From: Roseivirga sp.
Lineage (GTDB): Bacteria; Bacteroidota; Bacteroidia; Cytophagales; Cyclobacteriaceae
Reading direction: 5' to 3'
Assembly: GCA_018402485.1 (NCBI GenBank)
Contig: JAGYIY010000002.1
Coordinates: forward strand, 496,001-560,000
DNA: 64,000 bases
Part shown: piece by piece, positions 45,505 to 53,873 of the stretch
Numbering within the stretch: the stretch's first letter is position 1
Layout: each line of letters opens with the position of its first letter
Made by a program: the position numbers and the translations under genes
Notes under the pieces: generated by a model
Databases searched by the model: none
What the model was told of the DNA's origin: nothing
Seen by the model: the letters and a program-made list of their open reading frames with translations, nothing else

Positions 45505-48500
45505 TTAGAATGTTCGATTGCTAAATGAATCAATCAACGGGAATTCCATATAAAAAGTAGTCCCCTGTCCTTCTAAAGACTCAAACCATATACTCCCACC
45601 AGCATGCTCTACCCCACGTTTTGCAATGGCCAAACCAATACCGGAACCTTCTGCTTTTGTGCTGAACTTAGGCACAAACACCTTCTCCTTGATCTCTTCC
45701 GGAATACCAGCACCATTGTCCTTGAAAGCGATCTGTACCTTATTTTGTTGTAGCTTTACCAATACCTCTAACTGAGGCTTCTTGTCGGCAGCTACAGATT
45801 GAGCTGCATTAAGAATAAGATTATTAAAAATTCTGCCAAGAAGTTTCTGATCACCCAGTATCCAAAGGGGTTCTCTCTCCATGTGCAAATCTATCTGAAT
45901 TTCATCTTCTTTAAACAAGCGAACAGAGCGTTTTAATTCTTGAGATAAATCAAGTTCCTTACTTTCAGGAATAGGCATTTTTGCAAATGAAGAGAAGCTT
46001 GTAGCGATATCGCTTAGGGTTTCCACTTGGTTGAGTAGGCTATCTATCGGCTTTTCATAATCTTTGCTGTCAATGGGTAACTGAGCTAAAGTACGTCTCA
46101 TATGCTGAAGTTTGAGCTTCATAGGAGTCAGCGGATTTTTGATTTCATGGGCTACTTGCTGTGCCATTTCTCTCCACGCATTTTCTTTTTCTGTCATCGC
46201 TAACTCTTTCTTGCTTTTTTCTAGCTTGGCAAGCATGGTATTGTACTCACGTACCATCAAACCAATTTCATCATCCGCACTCCATTGTAAGGGCTCATTT
46301 AGATTGGTAAGAGTAGTCATTTTAATTTTATCCGTTAGGTATTTAAAGGGGTAGGTAAGCACCCGAGAAGCAAAAAAAGAAAGGATTACGAAAATCACGA
46401 AAATGAAAGTAAAAGAGTTTAAAATATTCGAAAGGATCTCACGCTGTTCAACTTTTAACTGTTCTTCAGAATCGAAAAAAGGCATACTCAAAATACCTAG
46501 TAGTTGATTATTACCTTCGTCATGGATTCCATAATAAGTTGATTTATAATGTAGGCTCCCTACGGATTCTACCTCCAGAGACTCTTGCTGACCTGCCTCA
46601 TTAATGGTGGCCATGGCCTTAGGATTGACGAAAGGGGCAAGTAAATCATTCTCAAAAATAAGCCTTTGATTGGTAGCCAATAACCTTCCGCTACTATTGA
46701 ACAGATTCATGTCAGCTCGGGCATACTGGCTGATTTCCGAGATTCGACTTTCGAGGGATTCAATATTTTCATTGCGATTTGCCATAAAGGTTATTACCTG
46801 CTGCCGAATATTCTCAGCAGCACTCTTGGTAATGTTTAGGTATTGTGCTTCTATGTTCTCTTCCACCGTTCGATTCACCAAACCCAACACCACAATACTT
46901 ACCATAATGAGCGGAAGAAAAAAGGCAAAATTTAAAAGAATTTGAATTTTTGAGGCTAGAGAAACACTTTGCCTTCTGAGGTTATTATAAGCTGCGGAGA
47001 CACCAAAAACAAGGATGATTACACCCACCATAAAAAGAAAGAAAACGGAGAAATTAGTAATGATATATCTTAATGGATACTTATCGCTTGTTACCACATA
47101 AACATCTTCAGTCTGTTCATTTTTCACCCCAAAATGATGATGAGCATTGGTGTGTATCCCATTTTTGAATAGAATAGGGTCCGACAACCAGGAAGGATCA
47201 AAAGATTGGCTGTAATTAAATTCGCCACGAGCGTTGATGAGTTGCCGGTTTTGATAAACCGCAAAATCGAACGATCGAAAAGGAGTCTTACTGCCCTCAT
47301 TGAGTAAAAGCCTAGGTAATATACTGTTATTCAATACTTTACGCCTATCTAGCTTTACCAAAATATATCCAATAGGATTCCCATATCGTTTGATTTCATT
47401 GAATAGGTAATACTGATTTTGAAAATTTGGGTAAGACGTCCGATAGAAAAATAAATCCTTAAAATCGGTTTGATGTTCTTCTACTGCATAAGTTGCTCTT
47501 AAATCCTGATAGCTTGCAAATGTGCTACTATTTATCGCTGTACCCTTACCATTAAAAACAAGAATTTCTATTTCATACTTATCAAAATAGTCTCCCAAAT
47601 AGACCCGTTTGACCTTCTCTTTGATGAGGTCCTTCGATGTAAAGGGATTGCTGATATTCGTTTGAATAAGAATATCAGAGGTAATCTTCTCGTTGGCTTG
47701 TGAAAGCAGAAACTCGGCAGTAACATCATTATCTGATTGAATTTCAGTCACAAAATTTCGTTTTTCTGAAAGTCGTTGTTCCTCAATGTGGGTATTTAAC
47801 CAAAGGGTACAAAATGTAGCTAGCAAAAGTGCAGTAGTAAATAAATAGAGAAACGTACTGTAACTGTTTTGATAGAGCTGTGGTGCTAGTTTAAGCTGGA
47901 AAACCAAAAACAAATAAGCCATGAGCAAGGAAGTGAATAGGAAGAATGGGCTACTCATCAAAACATACAACAACAAGGTAAGGACCATAAGAGATAACAT
48001 CAGTATATTCACCCAAGGTCTTAAACGCCACATGCTCAATTCTACACTCAGGTATTGACTGACCATGAATGGGATGATGCTAATGACGAAAATAGATAAG
48101 TAGGCCAATACTTTGTAAGTACCAAAAGCAATACTCGTAGCAATATCAAAAGACCATTGTGCATTCCGCAGCAACGAATTGACATTAATCATCAGGTAGA
48201 AAACTGCCGCTAAAAGCAATACAAAAGATAATATAATGGACCAAGGGTGAGCCTCTTCTCTCGCCTTCTGTTGTTGCGTATATACTCGAAACGCAAAAGC
48301 ACAAATTGCCAATACCCCTAATTGATTTAATAAGAAATCACCAATAGAAGGCTGCCACCAGCTCTGTGCGAAAATATCGGGATCAAATAGTGGTATTTCT
48401 AACACACTATGAGGGAATTCATAGGTGAGCATAAACCACCTAGGTAATAAAATAAATAAACCTAGTAGTGCTATTGAAAGGGTACCATACCCTTTCGTGG

Positions 48501-49212
48501 CAAATTCTTGCGCATATTGATAACCAGACCCAACAAAAAAACAGATTAATGTGGTATAGAGTACCAATACGAAAAATGAATATTGAGGGTAATCAACCTT
48601 CATTCTACTTGTCCCTGTAAAGGAAAACAATAATACACCTTCTTTGGCCAGCACGTCATTTCTACCTTCCCCTGATTCTCCAAAGAGATTAAAATTCGAA
48701 CGACTGAATATAGCTCCATTTAAGCCATAATCTTCATAACTTGGATTCAGAGGTACTACTGATGAAAGTGGTAACAACGCAAAAATCTCTACTACCCTAT
48801 TTTGTGCACTATTAATGACCTTACGCTTAGCGAGATAATTTCCACTGGGTAGGCTAAGATAGCGATAAAGGTATGTGCCATTTAAAGTACCGTATTTCGG
48901 GGCAAAGCGGTTTGTGCTCCAAAACAAAACCTCACCATTCTCAAAAAGAAAGTAAGGCATTTCTTCATTTTGTGGCAACCGGTTAAACAATCGACTCAAA
49001 TCCACAATGGCTACATCTGCCACCTGACTCATCAATTCATCTAACCCTCCAAGCTCACGCTGAATATTTTTTGTAATTGTTTCCTTTGGGTCTACCCTTC
49101 TTTTGACATCAGAAAATAACACCTCATCAATGAGTAAAGTAACCAAAAGTAAAACCAAGCTGATGATTAGGGTGATATGCTTCTTGAATATTTGGGGCAA
49201 TTTTATGTACAC
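45505..49212 (-). CDS. Large multi-pass sensor histidine kinase (NtrY-like C-terminus)
   Basis: This 1235-residue protein has about 12 membrane helices: one at the N-terminus, an external domain (about 35-195), a block of eight helices (about 210-490), a second external domain (about 495-760), two helices, a third external region (about 815-960), and a last helix that leads into a HAMP-like linker. The kinase follows: phospho-acceptor His1022 in 'VAHEIKNPLTPMK', N-box 'RIFNNLILNAAQS', G1 'DNGAGIP', and 'GSGIGLAIAKRG'. The start is GTG at 49212, directly after an in-frame TAA. The HEIKNPLTP motif resembles NtrY-type kinases. No response regulator is adjacent, so it is an orphan in this window. 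Confidence 0.88.
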   Translation of the reverse strand: MYIKLPQIFKKHITLIISLVLLLVTLLIDEVLFSDVKRRVDPKETITKNIQRELGGLDELMSQVADVAIVDLSRLFNRLPQNEEMPYFLFENGEVLFWSTNRFAPKYGTLNGTYLYRYLSLPSGNYLAKRKVINSAQNRVVEIFALLPLSSVVPLNPSYEDYGLNGAIFSRSNFNLFGESGEGRNDVLAKEGVLLFSFTGTSRMKVDYPQYSFFVLVLYTTLICFFVGSGYQYAQEFATKGYGTLSIALLGLFILLPRWFMLTYEFPHSVLEIPLFDPDIFAQSWWQPSIGDFLLNQLGVLAICAFAFRVYTQQQKAREEAHPWSIILSFVLLLAAVFYLMINVNSLLRNAQWSFDIATSIAFGTYKVLAYLSIFVISIIPFMVSQYLSVELSMWRLRPWVNILMLSLMVLTLLLYVLMSSPFFLFTSLLMAYLFLVFQLKLAPQLYQNSYSTFLYLFTTALLLATFCTLWLNTHIEEQRLSEKRNFVTEIQSDNDVTAEFLLSQANEKITSDILIQTNISNPFTSKDLIKEKVKRVYLGDYFDKYEIEILVFNGKGTAINSSTFASYQDLRATYAVEEHQTDFKDLFFYRTSYPNFQNQYYLFNEIKRYGNPIGYILVKLDRRKVLNNSILPRLLLNEGSKTPFRSFDFAVYQNRQLINARGEFNYSQSFDPSWLSDPILFKNGIHTNAHHHFGVKNEQTEDVYVVTSDKYPLRYIITNFSVFFLFMVGVIILVFGVSAAYNNLRRQSVSLASKIQILLNFAFFLPLIMVSIVVLGLVNRTVEENIEAQYLNITKSAAENIRQQVITFMANRNENIESLESRISEISQYARADMNLFNSSGRLLATNQRLIFENDLLAPFVNPKAMATINEAGQQESLEVESVGSLHYKSTYYGIHDEGNNQLLGILSMPFFDSEEQLKVEQREILSNILNSFTFIFVIFVILSFFASRVLTYPFKYLTDKIKMTTLTNLNEPLQWSADDEIGLMVREYNTMLAKLEKSKKELAMTEKENAWREMAQQVAHEIKNPLTPMKLKLQHMRRTLAQLPIDSKDYEKPIDSLLNQVETLSDIATSFSSFAKMPIPESKELDLSQELKRSVRLFKEDEIQIDLHMEREPLWILGDQKLLGRIFNNLILNAAQSVAADKKPQLEVLVKLQQNKVQIAFKDNGAGIPEEIKEKVFVPKFSTKAEGSGIGLAIAKRGVEHAGGSIWFESLEGQGTTFYMEFPLIDSFSNRTF

Positions 49213-49270
49213 TTAACGATAAGATTAATTGAAAGGCTACTGCATAAAATTCTTCTTGGGTTGAATATAG

Positions 49271-49302
49271 TCATAAACGAAAAGTCGCCCGACAATTGGG
49301 CG
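49271..49302 (-). terminator. Probable terminator of the respiratory gene cluster
   Basis: On the minus strand a 5-bp GC stem (CGCCC/GGGCG, 49286-49290 and 49298-49302) with a 7-nt loop is followed by ACTTTTCGTTT. It lies about 70 nt past the DUF983 stop. The stem is short, so the call is tentative. Confidence 0.35.
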
Positions 49303-49371
49303 GTTTAATCAAGGCTAGTAGCAAATTTCAAGCCGAATAAACAAGCATCATAACAAATGCAGGTCGTAAGA

Positions 49372-49758
49372 TCAATCTTTCGTAGCATTTGCATTGTACT
49401 TCAGGTCGCCAAAAATGTAAAGGTAGAAAATACGTGAATAGCGAAACATCAGTGGGTAGAGCACGATCACTTCTGAAATGATGGCTATCATGTATATATC
49501 TTCAGAAACCGGATGAAAAAAGGTGTAGATAATTAGGGCTGAAATCAAAAAAAGACCTACTGACAAAGCATATGAAATGTACATGGAACCATCAAAAAAG
49601 CGGGGTTCCTTTTCAAAAGCAACACCACATTTCGGACAGTTTTTATGGACTTTGGTAAACCTCCCCAATTGATATGCACCAAATTGAAACAAACTTCCCT
49701 CGCGACATTGGGGGCATTTACCTTGGATAATGGCTACAATTTTAGACTTTTCTGACAT
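49372..49758 (-). CDS. DUF983 zinc-ribbon membrane protein
   Basis: This 128-residue protein has an N-terminal zinc-ribbon ('GKCPQCREGSLF' and 'KNCPKCGVAFEKEPRFFDG', two CxxC pairs), then two membrane helices ('MYISYALSVGLFLISALIIYTFF' and 'IYMIAIISEVIVLYPLMFRYSR'). DUF983 proteins often accompany cytochrome oxidase genes and may help oxidase assembly, but no activity is proven. The start at 49758 (MSEKSK) is chosen over an upstream in-frame start at 49800 that adds 14 residues; it overlaps the preceding small gene by 17 bp. It is the last gene of the cluster. Confidence 0.8.
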   Translation of the reverse strand: MSEKSKIVAIIQGKCPQCREGSLFQFGAYQLGRFTKVHKNCPKCGVAFEKEPRFFDGSMYISYALSVGLFLISALIIYTFFHPVSEDIYMIAIISEVIVLYPLMFRYSRIFYLYIFGDLKYNANATKD

Positions 49759-49990
49759 GCTTTTTGCTTGCTTTGTACCAAATGAATGCGATGACGGCAA
49801 TCAATATATAAGGCGTAAAAAACAAGTACATGATGCCAATATTGAGATTAGCTGCCATAGAAGTGTCACCACCGCTTACAGCAGACTCCACAGCACCACG
49901 ACACATGGCACACTGAGCTACTAGCTCTTGCCAACTGAAAAATAGCATGAAGCTTAACACCAAAAAACCTTTCTGAAGAAAATTTTTCAT
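49742..49990 (-). CDS. Small membrane protein with a CxxC motif
   Basis: This 82-residue protein has a signal peptide (ending about ELVAQ), then 'CAMCRGAVESAV' directly at the mature N-terminus and one membrane helix ('GIMYLFFTPYILIAVIAFIWY') with a basic cytoplasmic tail. The CxxC outside the membrane could bind metal or act in thiol redox chemistry. It sits between DUF420 and DUF983 at the end of the cytochrome oxidase cluster, the position where similar short proteins occur in other Bacteroidota. A role in oxidase assembly, for example copper or heme handling, is a guess from context. Confidence 0.75.
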   Translation of the reverse strand: MKNFLQKGFLVLSFMLFFSWQELVAQCAMCRGAVESAVSGGDTSMAANLNIGIMYLFFTPYILIAVIAFIWYKASKKHVRKV

Positions 49991-50025
49991 ACCCTACAAC
50001 TTACTTATGCCTAAACACCGTCATT

Positions 50026-50562
50026 TCAAAATGCATAATACGGACTAATCATCAAATAAACTGTAACCCCTGTTACAGAAACATAAAGCCAAATAGGAAA
50101 AGTATATTTCACAATTTTCTTATGTCTATCAATCATACCATTAAGTGCATAGTAAAAGGCCAACAACACCAATGGCACTACCCCAATTGAAAGAACAATG
50201 TGGGAAACCAAAAGGAAATAATAAAGGTAACGAACACTACCTTCTCCTCCATAGGGAGTTGAATTGGCGCTGGCATGGTACAAAACGTATAGCACTAAAA
50301 ACAAAGCTCCCAAAATAAAAGCTGTACTATTCAATTTGCGATGTAAGACTACATTCTGTTTTTTAATTGCAATGAAAGCCCCAACTAAAGCTAGAGAGGT
50401 TAGTGTATTCACCACACCAATGGCATGGGGCAATTCATAAACCCAATTACCTAGGCTCAACTTATAAGGTAAGCCAAGTAAAACCGCGACGGCCAAGGGA
50501 ATTGCTACGGAAAAAATTTTAATCCATAACAAGGATACTTTTGGGACTACCGTTTCATTCAT
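50026..50562 (-). CDS. DUF420 membrane protein
   Basis: This 178-residue protein has five predicted helices and the DUF420 pattern: 'LPHAIGVVNTLTSLALVGAFIAIKK', 'VLHRKLNSTAFILGALFLVLYVLYH' and 'YYFLLVSHIVLSIGVVPLVLLAFYYAL', with histidines in the membrane part (HRK, YHAS, SHIVLS) that may bind heme or metal. DUF420 (CtaM in Firmicutes) is required for maturation of some heme-copper oxidases, so an assembly role for the aa3 oxidase is likely. It overlaps the SCO-like gene by 8 bp. Confidence 0.85.
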   Translation of the reverse strand: MNETVVPKVSLLWIKIFSVAIPLAVAVLLGLPYKLSLGNWVYELPHAIGVVNTLTSLALVGAFIAIKKQNVVLHRKLNSTAFILGALFLVLYVLYHASANSTPYGGEGSVRYLYYFLLVSHIVLSIGVVPLVLLAFYYALNGMIDRHKKIVKYTFPIWLYVSVTGVTVYLMISPYYAF

Positions 50563-51148
50563 ATTTTTCCATATTAGCTTTCAATATTCTTAACTCTGCA
50601 ATCAATCGATCTGTTTCATCACGCTCCAAAATATTGTAATATCCTCGAATTCTACCTTGTCTATCTATTAATACTACGCGATTATCGATGGGTTTCATAG
50701 CAAGGTGACACGTTTTAAGTGACAACCATTCCGAGGATGAAAGTGTCTTGATGTTCCAGAAGGATTCATAAAAATCGATACGTCCGTTATAATCGTCAAC
50801 TGCCTGACGCGACAAGGTGTTTCCATCCAAAAAAGTACTTAATTGAATTTCAGGTACATTATAGAATACATCTTGTACTCTTTCCAATTCCTCTAATCTG
50901 GTCTTCAAAACTGGGCCATCTTGGGACTCAAGTTGAACGACATGTATCACCTCCTTCGGCAAATGGGAGAACTGCAATACATATTGTTCCTTTTCACGAT
51001 CTAGACAGGGAGTTGTCAATGAGTCACCCAAACCTTTTTGGTAATAAACTGGAATGGAAAACTGATTATCTCCAAAAGCCTTAAGAAAAAGGAATACCAA
51101 AACTGGTAAAGCAATTAGCAGGAATAATAATATGACTTTTTTACCCAT
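50555..51148 (-). CDS. Degenerate SCO1/SenC-like membrane-anchored protein without a copper site
   Basis: This 197-residue protein has an N-terminal membrane anchor ('VILLFLLIALPVLVFLFLKAF') and a thioredoxin-like outer domain. The end, 'NRVVLIDRQGRIRGYYN' followed by 'DETDRLIAELRIL', matches the SCO C-terminus ('lvLVDkeGrIRGyY...evdrLi'). The SCO copper motif CxxxC is missing: the only cysteines are in 'TTPCLD' and 'LKTCHLA', and the usual histidine before the 'VLVD' strand is also replaced. The gene holds the place of the SCO gene in the oxidase cluster (subunit IV before, DUF420 after, 8-bp overlap). It is therefore probably a former copper chaperone with a changed role; another copper-binding SCO may be encoded elsewhere. 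Confidence 0.65.
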   Translation of the reverse strand: MGKKVILLFLLIALPVLVFLFLKAFGDNQFSIPVYYQKGLGDSLTTPCLDREKEQYVLQFSHLPKEVIHVVQLESQDGPVLKTRLEELERVQDVFYNVPEIQLSTFLDGNTLSRQAVDDYNGRIDFYESFWNIKTLSSSEWLSLKTCHLAMKPIDNRVVLIDRQGRIRGYYNILERDETDRLIAELRILKANMEKYE

Positions 51149-51214
51149 TGTTTTGAAACTAAAAAATCAGGCCAAGAAACTCAACCTGATTTTATTCATT
51201 GCATTTCTTTGTAT

Positions 51215-51586
51215 TTATTGTAAATATCTATCGTCAACCATTACAGTTGGCTCATAATCTGTGGTTCCCCTTTTTTCTTTCACGGAGGCGCCTTCCAGAT
51301 TTACCAAGGCCACAATGAGCCAAATTATGAATAACATAGGCAGAATAATGGAGTAAATTAGCCCCTTTACCTCATGACCAAGGTGCATAAATTCACTTAC
51401 GATATAAAATGCTTTTACAATGGTAAGACCAATGAAAATAGAGCTTCTTACGAAGCCCGCATCCATTGTAAAGGCAAAAACATATTCAATTCCAGTGACC
51501 ACCGCCAGAATAATAGCGATTTTCCAAATGCCCCAAATTTTAGATTTATCTACAGGCTCTACCTGAATGTTTGCAGTTTGTTCCAT
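51215..51586 (-). CDS. Cytochrome c oxidase subunit IV family protein
   Basis: This 123-residue protein has three membrane helices (about 18-36, 45-66 and 72-95), the size and layout of prokaryotic cytochrome oxidase subunit IV (CtaF/CyoD type); 'FIGLTIVKAFYIVSEFMHLGHEVKGL' is the recognisable core. It is a small accessory subunit stabilising the aa3 oxidase. A charged C-terminal tail ('KEKRGTTDYEPTV') follows. It starts 13 bp after the subunit III stop. Confidence 0.85.
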   Translation of the reverse strand: MEQTANIQVEPVDKSKIWGIWKIAIILAVVTGIEYVFAFTMDAGFVRSSIFIGLTIVKAFYIVSEFMHLGHEVKGLIYSIILPMLFIIWLIVALVNLEGASVKEKRGTTDYEPTVMVDDRYLQ

Positions 51587-51599
51587 AATTAAAAATCTA

Positions 51600-52364
51600 T
51601 CAAATCAAATAAAAGAAGGTGAATACAAATACCCACACTAAATCAACAAAGTGCCAATATAACCCCACCTTCTCAACCATTTCGTAGTGACCTCTCTCTT
51701 CATAAACGCCATTGGCAGCGTTAAAGAAAATAATAACATTGAGTACAACCCCTGAGAAAACGTGAAAACCGTGAAAACCAGTAATAAAGAAAAACAATGC
51801 AGCGAACACTGGTGGCCCATATTGATTAAAAGTAAGATTAGCCCCAAAAATTTCGTAATTCTCTACCCAAACACCATTCACCAAAACATCGCCTAGGGTT
51901 GGAATGTCTGTACCTGAAATAAAATGCGACCATTCCCAAGCTTGGCAACCCAGAAAAGCAAAACCACCGATAATTGTCCAAAGCATCCATTTGACTACAT
52001 TCTTTTTATCCATGCGCTGTCCGGCTTCAACAGCTAAAACCATAGTTACTGAACTCAAAATCAAAATAAACGTCATTAATCCTACGAAAACAAGTGGTAG
52101 TTCTACACCATGGAAGCCCGGAAAAGCTTCATAGACCTTTTCAGGTATGGGCCAATATTCAGTAGAAAATGTAAAAGCTTCAGGGTCACCATTATATTGT
52201 GGTGTACTCCATCTTAAAAATGCGTAAGTAATTAATAGGCCGGAAAAAGTAAAAGCATCTGATAAAAGGAAAAACCACATCATCAGTTTGCCGTAGCTCG
52301 CTTTCAAGGGAGCCACTCCTCCATCCCACAAACTTTTTTTACCTAAAGTAGCAGTCGTTGCCAT
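51600..52364 (-). CDS. ctaE: Cytochrome c oxidase subunit III
   Basis: This 254-residue membrane protein is of the heme-copper oxidase subunit III type: 'KLMMWFFLLSDAFTFSGLLITYAFLRW', 'GFAFLGCQAWEWSHFI', 'FFFITGFHGFHVFSGV' and the terminal 'VGLYWHFVDLVWVFVFTFFYLI'. Subunit III binds lipid and stabilises proton and oxygen channels of subunit I. A loop of about 45 residues between helices 1 and 2 carries 'PQYNGDPEAF'. It is the second of two subunit III-like genes in the cluster, 15 bp after the first. Confidence 0.9.
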   Translation of the reverse strand: MATTATLGKKSLWDGGVAPLKASYGKLMMWFFLLSDAFTFSGLLITYAFLRWSTPQYNGDPEAFTFSTEYWPIPEKVYEAFPGFHGVELPLVFVGLMTFILILSSVTMVLAVEAGQRMDKKNVVKWMLWTIIGGFAFLGCQAWEWSHFISGTDIPTLGDVLVNGVWVENYEIFGANLTFNQYGPPVFAALFFFITGFHGFHVFSGVVLNVIIFFNAANGVYEERGHYEMVEKVGLYWHFVDLVWVFVFTFFYLI

Positions 52365-52379
52365 AGTAGAGCGTTATTT

Positions 52380-52964
52380 TTAATGATTCAAGAGTAAAAA
52401 GATAAACAAATATATCCAAAGTCCGCCTAAAAAGTGCCACCAAGTGGTTGCCATTTCTATATTGAGCATATTTTTTGAGTGTACTCGATATCTGAAAGCC
52501 GAAATTAACATATATAATAGAAATATCACACCGCTAATCAAATGAGCGCCATGAATTCCTGTAAAAACATACATAAAACTGCCGGCAGGGTTTCCAACAA
52601 AGAAAACATCATTTGCTACGAGTTCATCCCATGCCTTTAATTGACCTATCAAAAACAAAATACCCAGTATGTTCGTAATAGCAAGTGCTATTTTCAATTG
52701 CTCTGGCTTATCCTTTTTAGCTGCCCAATAGGCCCAATGCATAAAAACACTACTCAACAGAATAATTCCCGAAGTGTACCAAAGCATTTGTGGCATATCA
52801 TAGATCAACCAATCTCCATCTGCTTGCCTAACAATGTGTGCGCTGGTAAATGCAGCAAAAATCATTACCACAGTGACGATAAAAAGCCACAGAGCGAATT
52901 TCTTTGGATGCATTGAGAGCGGCTGAGCCGCAGGCGTATCCACCAATTTATAATCTTCAACCAT
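52380..52964 (-). CDS. Second cytochrome c oxidase subunit III-like protein
   Basis: This 194-residue protein has five helices of the subunit III family: 'MHPKKFALWLFIVTVVMIFAAFTSAHIVRQ', 'GIILLSSVFMHWAYWAAKKD', 'FTGIHGAHLISGVIFLLYML' and the terminal 'ATTWWHFLGGLWIYLFIFLLL'. It is shorter than the ctaE product. Paired subunit III genes in tandem are usual in Bacteroidota aa3 clusters, and both are expected in the assembled enzyme. It lies 4 bp after the heme O synthase gene. Confidence 0.88.
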   Translation of the reverse strand: MVEDYKLVDTPAAQPLSMHPKKFALWLFIVTVVMIFAAFTSAHIVRQADGDWLIYDMPQMLWYTSGIILLSSVFMHWAYWAAKKDKPEQLKIALAITNILGILFLIGQLKAWDELVANDVFFVGNPAGSFMYVFTGIHGAHLISGVIFLLYMLISAFRYRVHSKNMLNIEMATTWWHFLGGLWIYLFIFLLLNH

Positions 52965-52968
52965 AATT

Positions 52969-53868
52969 TTATTTGAGCATGTCTAATAAAAAAGAAATCT
53001 GCACTATTGGTAAATACAAAAAAGAACCGAACATAATGCGCAATGCAGATTTACGCGATTGATCCTTCATCAACTTAATGGTGGAAGCCAAAAACAATAC
53101 ACCACAAATGGTAACCACAACCGCAGAATTAATCCCTGTTATACCAAAATAAGCCGGTAAGAGACCCAGCGGAATTAAGAATAAGGTATAGGTCATAATT
53201 TGGAAAGCAGTTTGTAAATCTTTCTCTCCCTTTACTGGAAGCAACTTAAATCCTGCTTTCTTATAATCTTCATCTGCTACCCACGCAATGGCCCAAAAAT
53301 GTGGAAATTGCCAAATGAATTGTATACCAAAAATGATCAATGCTTCGTGAGAAATAAACCCAGTGGCAGCAGTCCAACCCAACAATGGAGGCAAAGCACC
53401 GGGGATTGCTCCAACAAATACAGCTACAGGACCTACCCTTTTTAAGGGAGTATAAACAAAACTATACAATACCATTGAAGCCAAGGCCAATGATACTGTC
53501 AACAAATTTGTTGAGAATGCTAGAAGACTTACACCGGCGATAGCCACTATACCAGCAAACCACAAAGCTTCTGTAATAGTTAGTCTATTTGTGGGTAAAG
53601 GTCGGTTTTGTGTACGCGTCATCAATGCATCATAATCTTTTTCCAACACTTGATTGACTGTGCAAGAAGCACCACTCACTAACCATCCGCCTACAAATAA
53701 AGCAACCAACTGAGCCCAGTCCACCTGTCCGCCCACAGCTAAGGTATATCCAAAGGCAGAAGAAAAGGCAACAAGTAAAGAAAGTCGCATTTTCATCAAC
53801 TCAACAAAAGCCTTCGCTTTATGCATTGAGCCAATGGGTGTTTCTATATGTTTAACAGTATTTATCAT
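52969..53868 (-). CDS. ctaB: Protoheme IX farnesyltransferase (heme O synthase)
   Basis: This 299-residue UbiA-family membrane protein transfers a farnesyl group to heme B. The prenyl-diphosphate-binding motif is 'NQVLEKDYDALMTRTQNRPLP' (NxxxDxxxD form), with the second aspartate-rich loop in 'AWVADEDYKKAG'. Nine helices are predicted. 'VFVGAIPGALPPLLGW' is the standard CtaB/CyoE core. Heme O is then oxidised to heme A by CtaA encoded 5 bp upstream. The enzyme draws on the isoprenoid pathway that includes ispH in this window. Confidence 0.94.
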   Translation of the reverse strand: MINTVKHIETPIGSMHKAKAFVELMKMRLSLLVAFSSAFGYTLAVGGQVDWAQLVALFVGGWLVSGASCTVNQVLEKDYDALMTRTQNRPLPTNRLTITEALWFAGIVAIAGVSLLAFSTNLLTVSLALASMVLYSFVYTPLKRVGPVAVFVGAIPGALPPLLGWTAATGFISHEALIIFGIQFIWQFPHFWAIAWVADEDYKKAGFKLLPVKGEKDLQTAFQIMTYTLFLIPLGLLPAYFGITGINSAVVVTICGVLFLASTIKLMKDQSRKSALRIMFGSFLYLPIVQISFLLDMLK

Positions 53869-53873
53869 TTTCT

